DNA from: an uncultured Lachnospiraceae bacterium
GTDB lineage: Bacteria; Bacillota; Clostridia; Lachnospirales; Lachnospiraceae
Direction of reading: 5' to 3'
DNA: 64,000 nucleotides
NCBI GenBank assembly: GCA_902802515.1
Contig: CADCMM010000002.1
Location: forward strand, 56,099-120,098
Shown here: positions 28,257 to 37,054 of the stretch, in pieces
Layout of the letters: each line of letters starts with the position of its first letter
How positions within the stretch are numbered: the first letter of the stretch is position 1
Translations under genes and position numbers: made by a program
Notes under the pieces: generated by a model
What the model was told of the DNA's origin: nothing
Database searches by the model: none
The model's input: the letters and a program-made list of their open reading frames with translations, nothing else

Positions 28257-28289
28257 CAAGGGATTGTCGAAAATGACGGTCCCTTTTTT
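28257..28289 (+). terminator. Terminator of rny
   Basis: AGGGATTGTC pairs with GACGGTCCCT (two G-T wobbles, 6-base loop) and a T6 run follows. Confidence 0.85.
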
Positions 28290-28377
28290 ATATATTTGCT
28301 CACAGGAAACTCCTAATCATGATTTCGCTGTATCTGCCATAAAATGCAGTAAGACGGTCTGTAATGGCGGAACCCGG

Positions 28378-28968
28378 ATGAAGAAATTAGGAAATAATGT
28401 GTTGCTGATTCTGTTTTGCATTGGAATTATAGGAGGACTGATTTTGCCAAGATGGTTATCCATAAATTCAAATTTAGATTTTAGCATTCTGAATATTCGG
28501 TCTTTTCGCCAATATATAGTTGTTGAGACAGATTACAGAGCCGTATTACGAAGTGCATTGAGAAGCAGATTGACTTTGATGCTTCTTTTGTTTTTTTCCT
28601 GCTATACGGCAGCCGGTTTCTGGATACTGGCTGGTACTTATCTGGTAATGGGATTATTTTTTGGACTGTTATCTGTTTTAAGTGTGGTACAGATGCAGTA
28701 TTGGGGAATTGTGTTTCTCCTTTGCGCTGTTTTACCGCAATGGCTGCTTTACGGAATGGCAGGAGTAAGACTTGGTGAATTTATGGAAAAGAGAAAGAAA
28801 CGGATGGCGCTGTGCAATGTGAACGCCATATCTTCTTACAACCTGAAAACATTTTTTGATTTTCTGACCATATTGGTCCTCACCTGCGGAGGCATCGCTT
28901 CTGAAGTTTATGTTAATCCGTGGATGTTGAGATACTTCCTGAATTTCTATTTGGCTAAACTCACATAG
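28378..28968 (+). CDS. SpoIIM-like multipass membrane protein
   Basis: A 196-residue protein with about five hydrophobic segments. Residues around 60-130 (a hydrophobic segment ending in GFWILAG, then LVMGLFFGLLSVL and LLCAVLPQWLLYGMAG) recall the stage II sporulation protein M family, in which a LPHN/LPQN-like motif sits between helices. SpoIIM is part of the peptidoglycan-degrading complex of engulfment. The start at 28378 is preferred because the longer frame (from 28264) runs back into the rny terminator. The ribosome site is weak (GGCGG). Family assignment is tentative; an unrelated membrane protein cannot be excluded. Confidence 0.55.
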   Translation: MKKLGNNVLLILFCIGIIGGLILPRWLSINSNLDFSILNIRSFRQYIVVETDYRAVLRSALRSRLTLMLLLFFSCYTAAGFWILAGTYLVMGLFFGLLSVLSVVQMQYWGIVFLLCAVLPQWLLYGMAGVRLGEFMEKRKKRMALCNVNAISSYNLKTFFDFLTILVLTCGGIASEVYVNPWMLRYFLNFYLAKLT

Positions 28969-29015
28969 TTTGCCATGATGCTTGTCTCTTTTAATAAAGT
29001 TATTTTAGAAAATAG

Positions 29016-29044
29016 TTGGCATTTTTTGAATTATATGCTATATT
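29016..29044 (+). promoter_or_regulatory. deoD promoter
   Basis: TTGGCA (29016-29021), 17 bases, TATATT (29039-29044), about 75 bases before the deoD start. Confidence 0.7.
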
Positions 29045-29118
29045 TATTTATAGCAATGAGCTGATTGTTGTGCAAATTGCGCAAAGCAGCGAAAATAATT
29101 GAGAAAGGAGGACTATCA

Positions 29119-29826
29119 ATGGGTACGCCACATAATACTGCCCAGGACGGTGCGATAGCAGAGACGATATTGCTGCCCGGAGATCCGTTGAGGGCAAAAT
29201 TCATTGCGGATAATTTTCTGGAAGATGCGATACAGTTTAACGAGGTTCGGAATATGCTCGGTTACACTGGGACGTATCAGGGAAAGAGAGTTTCCGTCAT
29301 GGGTACCGGTATGGGATGTCCATCGATTGGCATCTATACCTATGAGCTGATCCATTTTTACGGAGTAAAGAAACTGATCCGCATTGGTTCCTGCGGTGCA
29401 ATCCAGAAAGATCTTCAACTTGGTGATATCGTTATGGCGATCGCGGCCAGCACGGATTCTAATTTTGCGCACCAGTATCGGCTTCCGGGTACCTTCAGCG
29501 CAGCTGCATCTTATGAACTTCTGCACAAAGCGGTAGAATCAGCGGAAAGGAATGGATACCGTTATACTGTTGGAAATGTGGTTTCTTCCGATATTTTTTA
29601 CGGCGATATTCCGGCGTATGACGATTGGGCGAAGATGGGTATTCTGGCTGCGGAGATGGAGAGTTTTGCTCTCTACTGCAACGCGGCAAGGGCAGGTGTA
29701 CAGGCTCTTGGTATTTTTACTGTATCAGACTCCATTGTGAACGGTGAGGAAATGTCACCTCAGGCGCGGCAGACTTCTTTTACCAACATGATGAAAGTTG
29801 CGCTGGAAACTGCATATACTGTTTAG
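29119..29826 (+). CDS. deoD: Purine-nucleoside phosphorylase, DeoD type
   Basis: A 235-residue hexameric-type phosphorylase that splits purine nucleosides with phosphate into base and (deoxy)ribose-1-phosphate. GDPLRAKFIA, GMGCPSIGIY and the active-site region MEMESFAL-like (EMESFALYCNA near residue 180) are typical. The ATG at 29119 has AAAGGAGG upstream; the longer frame begins before that site. It is the first gene of the nucleoside-salvage block, followed by the transporter lipoprotein after 96 bases. Confidence 0.97.
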   Translation: MGTPHNTAQDGAIAETILLPGDPLRAKFIADNFLEDAIQFNEVRNMLGYTGTYQGKRVSVMGTGMGCPSIGIYTYELIHFYGVKKLIRIGSCGAIQKDLQLGDIVMAIAASTDSNFAHQYRLPGTFSAAASYELLHKAVESAERNGYRYTVGNVVSSDIFYGDIPAYDDWAKMGILAAEMESFALYCNAARAGVQALGIFTVSDSIVNGEEMSPQARQTSFTNMMKVALETAYTV

Positions 29827-29828
29827 GA

Positions 29829-29882
29829 TATATCTGCTAAACAGATATGATATGGGGAATGTGTATCATTCCGAAATGATAC
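29829..29882 (+). other. Two hairpins between deoD and the lipoprotein gene
   Basis: ATATCTG/CAGATAT (29830-29836 and 29842-29848) and GTATCATT/AATGATAC (29863-29870 and 29875-29882) form two perfect hairpins. No T run follows, so they are more likely processing or mRNA-stability elements than terminators. No purine-riboswitch core was recognised. Confidence 0.55.
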
Positions 29883-29922
29883 TTGAAATCTAAAATAAAG
29901 TTTAGCGAGAGGAGAAAACAAA

Positions 29923-31089
29923 ATGAAGAAAGCATTGGCAGTTGCACTGTCCCTGACCATGGTATTTACAATGGCTGGATGCAGCAGCAAAAAAGAAACT
30001 AAGGAAACTGAGGCAAAGACAGAAGCCGGCGTTGAAACCGAGGCAGGTACAGAAAAGACTACATCAGAAGATGTGAAAAATGTTGTTTATCTGGTAAACG
30101 GTAACCTGGGAGACAAATCTTTCTTTGATTCCGCTAAGGCAGGATTGGATGCCCTGGTAGAGGCAGGTAGAATTACCCTGAATACCGTTGAAATGGGCGG
30201 CACTGACGCAGATCAGCCCAAGTGGCTGCAGACGCTGTATGAAGTAGCTGATTCCGAAGAGTATGATCTGATTGTCTGCGGAACCTATCAGATGCCGGAT
30301 TACCTGAAAGAGGTAGCTACCGCGTATCCGGATCAGAAATTCCTGATCTTCGATGATGATACCTATGCAGGTGAGAACGACAACGTAGTTAATATCGTGT
30401 TCAAACAGAACGATCTGGGTTACATTGTTGGTACGTTTGCAGGCCTGATGACTCTGGATACCAGCGTTGAACGCATCAATGAGGACAAGGTTATTGGTTT
30501 TGTAGGCGGATATGACAGTCCGGTTATCAATGACTTTATGGATGGATATATCACTGGCGCTCAGGCAGTTGATCCCGATATCAAAGTTGATGTACGTTAC
30601 ACTTCTGATTATGTGGATACCGCAAAGGCAAAAGAGTATGGTATCTCTATGGTAAATGACTCAAAGTGCGATATCATCTGGGGTGTTGCGGGTAACGCAG
30701 GTAACGGCGCTGCAGAAGCTATCCTTGAGACAAACGGCGGATGGTTCATTGGCGTTGACTCTGACCAGGAACTGACCCTTTCTGACGAACTGGCAGCGAT
30801 AACCCTTACCTCCGGCTTAAAGAACGTCGGAAACTCCCTGATCTGGTTCTTTGACGAGTGGGACGCTGGAAATGATCTGTTTGGACAGAGAGTATCTCTT
30901 GGTATCGTAGAAGGCGGTGTAGGCATCGTAACAGATAAGAACTATGACACTTATGCAAGTGATGATGTTAAGGCAGCAGTTGACGCTGCAATCGAAGCAG
31001 TTTCCAACGGAGACATCGTAGTTCCTTCTGCATTTGATGAGGGTGGAAACGAGGCAGCTCAGGAACTGAGAGATACCGTTCGCCCATAG
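29923..31089 (+). CDS. BMP-family nucleoside-binding lipoprotein
   Basis: A 388-residue PnrA/BmpA-type substrate-binding lipoprotein. The signal peptide ends in the lipobox TMAGC with Cys20, followed by a K/E/T-rich linker. The mature domain carries the family patterns LVNGNLGDKSFFDSA and IGFVGGYDSPVINDF. Such proteins bind purine nucleosides at the membrane surface and feed the ABC transporter encoded downstream. A terminator at 31263-31309 separates it from the ATPase gene, which would give more binding protein than transporter. GAGAGGAG lies upstream of the ATG. Confidence 0.93.
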   Translation: MKKALAVALSLTMVFTMAGCSSKKETKETEAKTEAGVETEAGTEKTTSEDVKNVVYLVNGNLGDKSFFDSAKAGLDALVEAGRITLNTVEMGGTDADQPKWLQTLYEVADSEEYDLIVCGTYQMPDYLKEVATAYPDQKFLIFDDDTYAGENDNVVNIVFKQNDLGYIVGTFAGLMTLDTSVERINEDKVIGFVGGYDSPVINDFMDGYITGAQAVDPDIKVDVRYTSDYVDTAKAKEYGISMVNDSKCDIIWGVAGNAGNGAAEAILETNGGWFIGVDSDQELTLSDELAAITLTSGLKNVGNSLIWFFDEWDAGNDLFGQRVSLGIVEGGVGIVTDKNYDTYASDDVKAAVDAAIEAVSNGDIVVPSAFDEGGNEAAQELRDTVRP

Positions 31090-31262
31090 GATAACTCATT
31101 GGAAGCTGCGGACCAGCTTGGAAGATTTGGCGTTATTGAAAGCCGCATAGGCTCCGCCGGGAGCCGATAAGTTAACGAGGAAATCGCAGCTCGATTTTTC
31201 GAGTTTGAGCAGTAGAGCAAAATTGCGAAGCATTTTCGAGAGTTTAACTGGTAAAAATGTGG
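31090..31262. other. Compact hairpin array before the transporter terminator
   Basis: No gene fits here. Small stems follow one another: AAGCTG/CAGCTT, GGCTCC/GGAGCC, and TCGCA/TGCGA within an outer GTTAAC...GTTTAAC frame (31171-31248). The pattern looks like an interspersed repeat but no second copy was seen in this window. Confidence 0.4.
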
Positions 31263-31309
31263 GGCTGTTGCGTAAAGTCCGTTTATCTGGCTTATGCAGC
31301 AGCCTTTTT
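31263..31309 (+). terminator. Intra-operon terminator between lipoprotein and ABC ATPase
   Basis: GGCTGTTGCGTAA (31263-31275) pairs with TTATGCAGCAGCC (31292-31304) with two G-T wobbles, followed by T5. It probably attenuates readthrough from the binding-protein gene into the transporter genes. Confidence 0.8.
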
Positions 31310-31346
31310 CAAAAGAAAAAGAGAAAGAAATGGGGGCGGTTGGTGA

Positions 31347-32906
31347 ATGAGTGAAGAACTTGTCATTCAGATGAAAGGGATTACCAAGGTATATCCTAAT
31401 GGTACCGTCGCGAATCAGGATGTCAATTTTGATGTCCGGAAGGGCGAGATCCATGCTCTGATGGGTGAGAACGGAGCCGGAAAGTCTACTCTGATGAAGA
31501 TGCTGTTTGGTCTGGAACAGCCAACATCAGGCGAAATTTTAGTAAATGGAGAGGTGGTAAACCTCTCTTCTCCGACAGTTGCGATTTCTAAGGGAATTGG
31601 AATGGTACATCAGCATTTTATGCTGGTGCCCAGCCTCACGGTGGCTGAGAATATGGCCCTCGGTATGGTGCCGAAAAAATCAGGGGTACTGATCGACTAT
31701 AAAAAGGCCGTGGAGATTACAGAAGAATACTCAAAAAAATTTAATCTCCGGGTAGACGCAAATGCCAAAGTTATGGATATTCCTGTTGGAATGAAACAGA
31801 AGGTGGAAATTTTAAAGGCGTTGGTTCGAGGCGCGAAGATCCTGATACTGGACGAGCCTACCGCAGTGCTTACCACCCAGGAGACGGTGGAACTTTTTAC
31901 TGAACTGAAAAATCTGAAAAAACAGGGCTATACTCTGATCTTTATTTCTCATAAGCTCAACGAGATCATGGAGATCACAGACCGGATGACGATCCTTCGC
32001 GGCGGACGTTCTATGGGGATCCATGAAACGAAGGATGTGACACCGGAGGAAATCTCCAGACTCATGGTTGGCCGGGATGTTATCCTGAAGGTTGACAAGG
32101 ATCAGGCGAAACCCACAGATGAGGTGCTTAAGGTGCGCGACCTGGAGTATGTCAACGAGTGGGGAAAGAAAATGCTGGACAAGGTGTCACTTTCTGTACG
32201 TAAGGGTGAGATCCTTGGTATTGCCGGTGTGGAGGGCAATGGACAGAAAGAACTTGTGGATATGTTGTTTGGTTTCAACACACCGAATGCAGGAACTATT
32301 GAAGTGAACGGGGCAAATATCATTGGCTTGGGTCAGAGAGAGCTGAGAGAAAGACATATCGCGCTGGTACCGGAGGACCGTATGCTCTACGGTATTGCGG
32401 GAACGGCATCCATCGAGGAGAACGTGATCAGTGACCGATGCGGCGAGAAACGGCTTAACAAAGGAATCCTATTCAATATGAAAGCGATCCATGAGGAAAG
32501 CGCGAAATTGGTCAAAGACTACACTGTTTTGTGTAAATCTGCTCAGCAGCAGGTGGGAAGTCTGTCCGGCGGAAACATTCAGAAGGTGGTTGTGGCCAGA
32601 GAATTCTCAAACGGACCGGAACTGATCATTGCCGACCAGCCCACCAGAGGTATTGATGTAGGGGCGACGGAGTTTATACGAAAGAAACTGGTGGAACTGT
32701 CCAGATCCGGGATTGCTGTTCTGCTTGTGTCGGCGGATCTGAATGAGGTAATGGAGCTGTCCGACAGTCTGATCATCATGTGCGGCGGCAAGATTGCAGC
32801 ATACTTTGAGGACACGAAGGAACTCTCGGATGAGCTGATGGGCAAATATATGCTTGGTATTGAGAAGCAGACGCCGGAGGAGATCAGGAGGGTATGCCAT
32901 GAGTAA
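31347..32906 (+). CDS. Nucleoside ABC transporter ATPase (double NBD)
   Basis: A 519-residue fusion of two ATP-binding domains, as in RbsA/NupA-type transporters. The first domain has GENGAGKST near residue 41, MVHQHFMLVPSLTV and ILDEPTAVLT. The second has GVEGNGQKELV in its Walker A position (degenerate, usual for this class), the signature LSGGNIQK near 408 and IIADQPTRGIDVG. The degenerate second Walker A is a family trait. It partners the two permeases downstream, overlapping the first by 8 bases. Confidence 0.94.
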   Translation: MSEELVIQMKGITKVYPNGTVANQDVNFDVRKGEIHALMGENGAGKSTLMKMLFGLEQPTSGEILVNGEVVNLSSPTVAISKGIGMVHQHFMLVPSLTVAENMALGMVPKKSGVLIDYKKAVEITEEYSKKFNLRVDANAKVMDIPVGMKQKVEILKALVRGAKILILDEPTAVLTTQETVELFTELKNLKKQGYTLIFISHKLNEIMEITDRMTILRGGRSMGIHETKDVTPEEISRLMVGRDVILKVDKDQAKPTDEVLKVRDLEYVNEWGKKMLDKVSLSVRKGEILGIAGVEGNGQKELVDMLFGFNTPNAGTIEVNGANIIGLGQRELRERHIALVPEDRMLYGIAGTASIEENVISDRCGEKRLNKGILFNMKAIHEESAKLVKDYTVLCKSAQQQVGSLSGGNIQKVVVAREFSNGPELIIADQPTRGIDVGATEFIRKKLVELSRSGIAVLLVSADLNEVMELSDSLIIMCGGKIAAYFEDTKELSDELMGKYMLGIEKQTPEEIRRVCHE

Positions 32907-34044
32907 AAAGAATCGTACAAAATTTAGCATCATCCGGGCTGCGGCAGCCATGGGTATCGCTCTGCTCGTTGCATTTCTTTTGATACTGCTCAGCGCTGAC
33001 GGAGCGAATTTTTCGGAGAAGATCGCGGCTTCCGGTAAGGCGCTGCGCGAGATGCTGGTCAGCCCGCTCTTCAAAAAGAACGGAAATTTCAGCATGAAAA
33101 ACTTCAGTGATGTGTTGGCTGGAATGATTCCCATCATGTTTACCGGTCTAGCTACCTGCATTATGTTTTCCGCGAACCAGTTTAACCTGGGCGCGGAGGG
33201 CGGCATTATGCTGGGCGCGTTTGTCACCGCCCTGGTAGCAATCTACGCTCCGATTCCGGGACCGCTTTTGATGGTAGTGGCAGTTTTGGCAGGCGGAGTG
33301 GCAGTAGGTATCGTAATGCTGATTCCGGCAGTGTTAAAAGCAAAACTGGGGGTCAGTGAGATGGTAAACTCACTGATGTTAAACTATGTTATCATGTATT
33401 TTCTGAATTACCTTATGAACAGTTTTCTGGCGGATACCAGCAAGGGTATCACTCAGACTTACGCGTTTCAGGATAATGCCCTGATCCCGCAGATGATCGA
33501 CAACGGTTCCAGATTATCCTGGGGATTTGTGATAGGTATTATTATGGTAATTCTGTGCTGGTTCTTTATGTACCGTACAAGATGGGGCTATGGCATCCGC
33601 ATGACCGGTATTAATCAGCCCTTTGTGATGTATTCCGGGATGAATGTGCCTCTAATCATCATCATATCTCAGGTGATCGGCGGTGTTCTTGCCGGTATGG
33701 GCGGCGGAATTGAGATGCTTGGCCGTTATAATGTGTACAACTGGTCGGCTCTTCCGGGGTATGGATGGACCGGTATTACGGTAGCGATCCTGGCTGGAAA
33801 TAACCCGGCTTATGTGCCGCTGGCTGCGTTCTTTATGTCCTACCTGACTAAGGGATGTACGCTGATGTCAACGAATGCAAATGTACCTTCGCAGCTGATC
33901 GACATTATTCAGGCAGTCATCTTCATCTTCTTTGCGGCGCAGCAGTTCCTGGCAGGATACAGACAGAAACTGGTAGTAAAGAGCGCTCAGGAAGAACTGG
34001 CGGCCAAAGCAGCGGCCATGAAGGCAGAAAGGAGTGAACAGTAA
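32899..34044 (+). CDS. Nucleoside ABC transporter permease 1
   Basis: A 381-residue BPD_transp_2-family permease with about eight to ten hydrophobic segments. LGAEGGIMLGAFVTAL near residue 98 matches the conserved permease motif, and the C-terminus ends in a charged cytoplasmic tail. The ATG at 32899, with GGAGGG upstream, overlaps the ATPase stop. An earlier in-frame start would lie deep within the ATPase gene. It corresponds to NupB/YufP-type subunits that pair with a second, shorter permease. Confidence 0.92.
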   Translation: MSKKNRTKFSIIRAAAAMGIALLVAFLLILLSADGANFSEKIAASGKALREMLVSPLFKKNGNFSMKNFSDVLAGMIPIMFTGLATCIMFSANQFNLGAEGGIMLGAFVTALVAIYAPIPGPLLMVVAVLAGGVAVGIVMLIPAVLKAKLGVSEMVNSLMLNYVIMYFLNYLMNSFLADTSKGITQTYAFQDNALIPQMIDNGSRLSWGFVIGIIMVILCWFFMYRTRWGYGIRMTGINQPFVMYSGMNVPLIIIISQVIGGVLAGMGGGIEMLGRYNVYNWSALPGYGWTGITVAILAGNNPAYVPLAAFFMSYLTKGCTLMSTNANVPSQLIDIIQAVIFIFFAAQQFLAGYRQKLVVKSAQEELAAKAAAMKAERSEQ

Positions 34045-34045
34045 T

Positions 34046-34987
34046 ATGAATATTTTCACGACGGATTTCTTCTTTTCCATTATTCGTATTGCGACGCCTA
34101 TTCTTCTGGCAACGCTGGCAGCGGTGATCGGCGAAAAGGGCGGTGTTTCTAACATCGGTCTGGAAGGTATTATGATGATGTCGGCACTGTTCGGCTCCCT
34201 GACAGCATACTGGACGGGCAGCTGGGCCGTCGGTCTTTTGGCAGCCATGGCTGTCGGTTTACTGGAAGCGCTGCTTATGGGCTTTTTCGCCTTCAAACTG
34301 AAGACCGATATTATTCTGGTGGGTACTGCGGTGAACATGATCGGTTCCGGCGGAACGATTTTCCTGGTGAAAGTCATTACCAATGCAACGATGGGAAAAT
34401 CTCTTACTTCCACGACTTCACTGATCACCAAATCATTGCAGGTGCCAAGCTGGAATATCCCGCTGATCAAAGACATTCCTGTGATCGGAAAAGTAATCTC
34501 GGGTCATTCTCTGCTTACTTATATTGCGTTTTTACTGGTATTCCTTACCGGTGTGCTTTTGTACAAAACCCCATTGGGGCTGAATATCCGTTCCGTGGGT
34601 GAGAATCCCAACGCTGCATCTTCCGTAGGCGTCAGTGTCTCCAGAGTCCGTTATATCACCATCGGTATCGGCGGAATACTGGCAGGCTTGGGCGGCGCTT
34701 ATATGTCCATGTATTACGCCATGGGATGGTCTCTGGATATGGTGGCCGGACGAGGTTTCATTGCTCTGGCGGCTCAATCTATGGGTGGAGGAGAACCAGT
34801 TGGATCAATGCTGGCGGCTCTTATCTTCGGATTTGCCCAGGCGCTGGGTATCAAGGTATCCGCAACCGGAGTCGATTCCAATCTGGTGGCGCCGATCCCT
34901 TACATCGTGACGATCCTCTCCCTGGTGGTATTTGCGCTTAACCAGAGAAGAGTAGAAAAACACCGTCACGCATCTGCGCTGAAATAG
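34046..34987 (+). CDS. Nucleoside ABC transporter permease 2
   Basis: A 313-residue BPD_transp_2-family permease, the NupC/YufQ-type partner. It has the motif GEKGGVSNIGLEGIMMMSA near residue 31, several hydrophobic helices, and RSVGENPNAASSVGVSVSRVR near 190 as the coupling region. The ATG at 34046 lies 2 bases after the stop of permease 1, with AAGGAG upstream. The two permeases, the double ATPase and the BMP lipoprotein make a complete nucleoside importer. Confidence 0.93.
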   Translation: MNIFTTDFFFSIIRIATPILLATLAAVIGEKGGVSNIGLEGIMMMSALFGSLTAYWTGSWAVGLLAAMAVGLLEALLMGFFAFKLKTDIILVGTAVNMIGSGGTIFLVKVITNATMGKSLTSTTSLITKSLQVPSWNIPLIKDIPVIGKVISGHSLLTYIAFLLVFLTGVLLYKTPLGLNIRSVGENPNAASSVGVSVSRVRYITIGIGGILAGLGGAYMSMYYAMGWSLDMVAGRGFIALAAQSMGGGEPVGSMLAALIFGFAQALGIKVSATGVDSNLVAPIPYIVTILSLVVFALNQRRVEKHRHASALK

Positions 34988-35006
34988 CAGGATTGGAGGA
35001 ATAAAC

Positions 35007-35954
35007 ATGGACAAAATACCCGTGATCCTGGACGGTGATCCGGGACATGACGATGCCATTGCGTGGGTATTTGCCAAAGCATCACCGAAGTTCGATATCA
35101 AGGCGGTCACCTCCGTTGCCGGAAATCAGACCATTGAAAAGACAACCATCAATGCCAGAAGGATCTGCGCATTGCTGGGGATTGATGCTCCCGTTGCCAG
35201 AGGTGCTGTGAAACCCATGACGGCAGATCCGGTTACTGCAGGCAACTGGCATGGGGACAGTGGTCTCGACGGGCCTGCCATGCCGGAGCCGGATCAGGAA
35301 CTCTCAGAGCTTCCTGCGGTGGATCTTATGGCAAAGGTGATCCGTGAGAGCGAAACTCCGGTGACGATCATCGCCACAGGACCGCAGACCAATGTGGCCC
35401 AGCTTTTGATCGCTCACCCCGAAGTAAAAGATAAGATTGGGAAGATATCCATTATGGGCGGCGGTGTCACTCATGGCAATTGGTCCCCGGCGGCGGAATT
35501 CAATATCTTCGAAGATCCCGAGGCGGCATGGATCGAGTTTCACTCCGGTATTCCCCTTCAAATGTGTGGGCTGGATGTGACGGAGCGGGCAATCATACGT
35601 CCGGATGATTTTCCACGTATTCGCGGGATAGGCAATCAGGTAGCGGATATTGTTGCCGGTTGGCTGGAGTTCTTTTATCGATATCCTATGGAAATTGGTT
35701 ACGATGGTGCGCCGGTGCACGATCCCTGCGCGGTGCTGTCTCTCACTCATCCGGAAATATTCAAAATGCAGGATCTGTATGTGGACATCGAACTGGAGGG
35801 AGAGTACACCCGGGGGGAAACGGTAGCTGACTTCATTGGTTCCTCCGGAAAGCGTCCGAATGTGACCTGTGTGCTGGACATTGACAGAGACAGATACATT
35901 GATCTGCTGGTAGAGGCGCTTCATGCGTTCGATTGCAGGGAGGTGAAGATATGA
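35007..35954 (+). CDS. Nucleoside hydrolase 1 (IunH family)
   Basis: A 315-residue hydrolase that splits nucleosides into base and ribose. The calcium-binding N-terminal motif DGDPGHDDA replaces the usual DTDPGxDDA but keeps all aspartates. GGGVTHGNWSPAAEFNIFEDPEAA and the late VHDPCAV (active-site His-Asp) are present. GGAGG precedes the ATG, 20 bases after the permease. It overlaps the second hydrolase by ATGA. Substrate preference (pyrimidine or purine) cannot be read from the sequence. Confidence 0.93.
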   Translation: MDKIPVILDGDPGHDDAIAWVFAKASPKFDIKAVTSVAGNQTIEKTTINARRICALLGIDAPVARGAVKPMTADPVTAGNWHGDSGLDGPAMPEPDQELSELPAVDLMAKVIRESETPVTIIATGPQTNVAQLLIAHPEVKDKIGKISIMGGGVTHGNWSPAAEFNIFEDPEAAWIEFHSGIPLQMCGLDVTERAIIRPDDFPRIRGIGNQVADIVAGWLEFFYRYPMEIGYDGAPVHDPCAVLSLTHPEIFKMQDLYVDIELEGEYTRGETVADFIGSSGKRPNVTCVLDIDRDRYIDLLVEALHAFDCREVKI

Positions 35955-36892
35955 GCAGCGTTCCTGTATGGATCGATACGGACACCGGGGTGGATGACGC
36001 CATAGCGTTGATGGCGGCTATTGCGCTCCAACGGCAGAAAAAACTGGAAATTGTCGGCATCTCCGCTGTCTGCGGCAACGCAGAGCAGGCTCGAACCTTT
36101 GAGAATGCAAGAAATGTGGTGAACCTGGCAGGAAGACCGGACATTCCAGTGTACCCGGGAGCATCAAAGCCGATTATGGTAGAACTTCAGACGGCGGCAT
36201 ATGTCCATGGAGAAGACGGTCTGGGCGGAGCAGCGCTTCCTGCTTCCGGAGCGCCGAAGGAAACAGAAATGGCGTGGGATGCTCTGTATCGCTGCGCAAG
36301 AGAGCGGAAGGGAGAGCTGGAACTTATCCTGATCGGTCCGGAAACAAATGCGGCTATCGCCTTTCAGAAATACCCGGATCTGAGAGATTATTTAAAGAGA
36401 ATTCTGATTATGGGAGGAGCGGCGATTGGGGGCAATCGGACGCCGGCGGCAGAATTTAATATCTGGGTAGATCCCCACGCCGCGCAGATGGTATTTAAAT
36501 CCGGAGTCCCCCTTATCATGTGCGGTCTGGATGTCACGACGCGTGTGGAATTAAATCCAGCTGAGATGGATGAGATTGAGAACTGCGACTCGGCAGCGTG
36601 CAGACTGTTTCGGGAAAGTACGAAGATCGCGCGAAATATGTATTCCAGAGGCGGCGAGGATGTTTACTACGCACACGATGTCTGCCCGGTACTCTATGTG
36701 GTATATCCGGAACTGTTTTCTGGTGTGGAATCGGGCGTTTTCGTGGAGACAAGAGGCACCATAACCAGAGGCCAGACCGTGACAGATTACGATACGGATG
36801 TGAAGTTTGGCGTAAAAAACGCGAGGGTGATATTGGGTGCCGACCGCCAGCGATTCGCGGAAATTCTGATTGATCTGTTAAAGAGTATATAA
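35951..36892 (+). CDS. Nucleoside hydrolase 2 (IunH family)
   Basis: A 313-residue paralogue of the preceding gene. DTDTGVDDA near residue 9, GGAAIGGNRTPAAEFNIWVDPHAA near 158 and YAHDVCPV near 240 give the full calcium site and catalytic His. The start at 35951 follows GGAGGTGAAG and overlaps the previous stop by ATGA. The two differ enough in the substrate loops to suggest different nucleoside preferences. The structured repeat at 36933 begins 41 bases downstream. Confidence 0.92.
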   Translation: MSSVPVWIDTDTGVDDAIALMAAIALQRQKKLEIVGISAVCGNAEQARTFENARNVVNLAGRPDIPVYPGASKPIMVELQTAAYVHGEDGLGGAALPASGAPKETEMAWDALYRCARERKGELELILIGPETNAAIAFQKYPDLRDYLKRILIMGGAAIGGNRTPAAEFNIWVDPHAAQMVFKSGVPLIMCGLDVTTRVELNPAEMDEIENCDSAACRLFRESTKIARNMYSRGGEDVYYAHDVCPVLYVVYPELFSGVESGVFVETRGTITRGQTVTDYDTDVKFGVKNARVILGADRQRFAEILIDLLKSI

Positions 36893-36932
36893 AAAATATC
36901 GGGGCCGTCGCACTAAGCATTTTATTGCATAT

Positions 36933-37054
36933 TTATAGTTTTCTGAGGAACGTTTTCACTTCCCATCATACGTAATGGATACTAACCTGCCTGCTGCGCA
37001 TAGGCTTGCAGCCAGGAAGTACCAACGTATGATGAGGCTCTCAGAAAACTATAA
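36933..37054. repeat. Structured 122-nt hairpin element, copy 1
   Basis: A single long imperfect hairpin. Outer stem P1 is 15 bp (36933-36947 with 37040-37054). P2 is 10 bp (36964-36973 with 37025-37034). P3 pairs GG(A)TACT with AGTACC, and P4 pairs CCTGCTGC with GCAG-N-CAGG. A variable loop caps it. Copy 2 at 43476-43597 has the same length and 95 of 122 identical bases. Six base pairs in P1 and P2 differ by compensatory double changes. It lies between convergent genes and overlaps the last 14 bases of the PfkB kinase gene, including its stop. No transposase or T run is seen. Confidence 0.85.

Noticed and set aside
29827..29922. Purine riboswitch before the nucleoside transporter
   Set aside because: The two small hairpins are sequential, not a three-way junction, and the conserved core is absent.
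36933..37054. IS element or transposon end
   Set aside because: There is no transposase and no visible direct target duplication; the two copies are short and structure-conserved.
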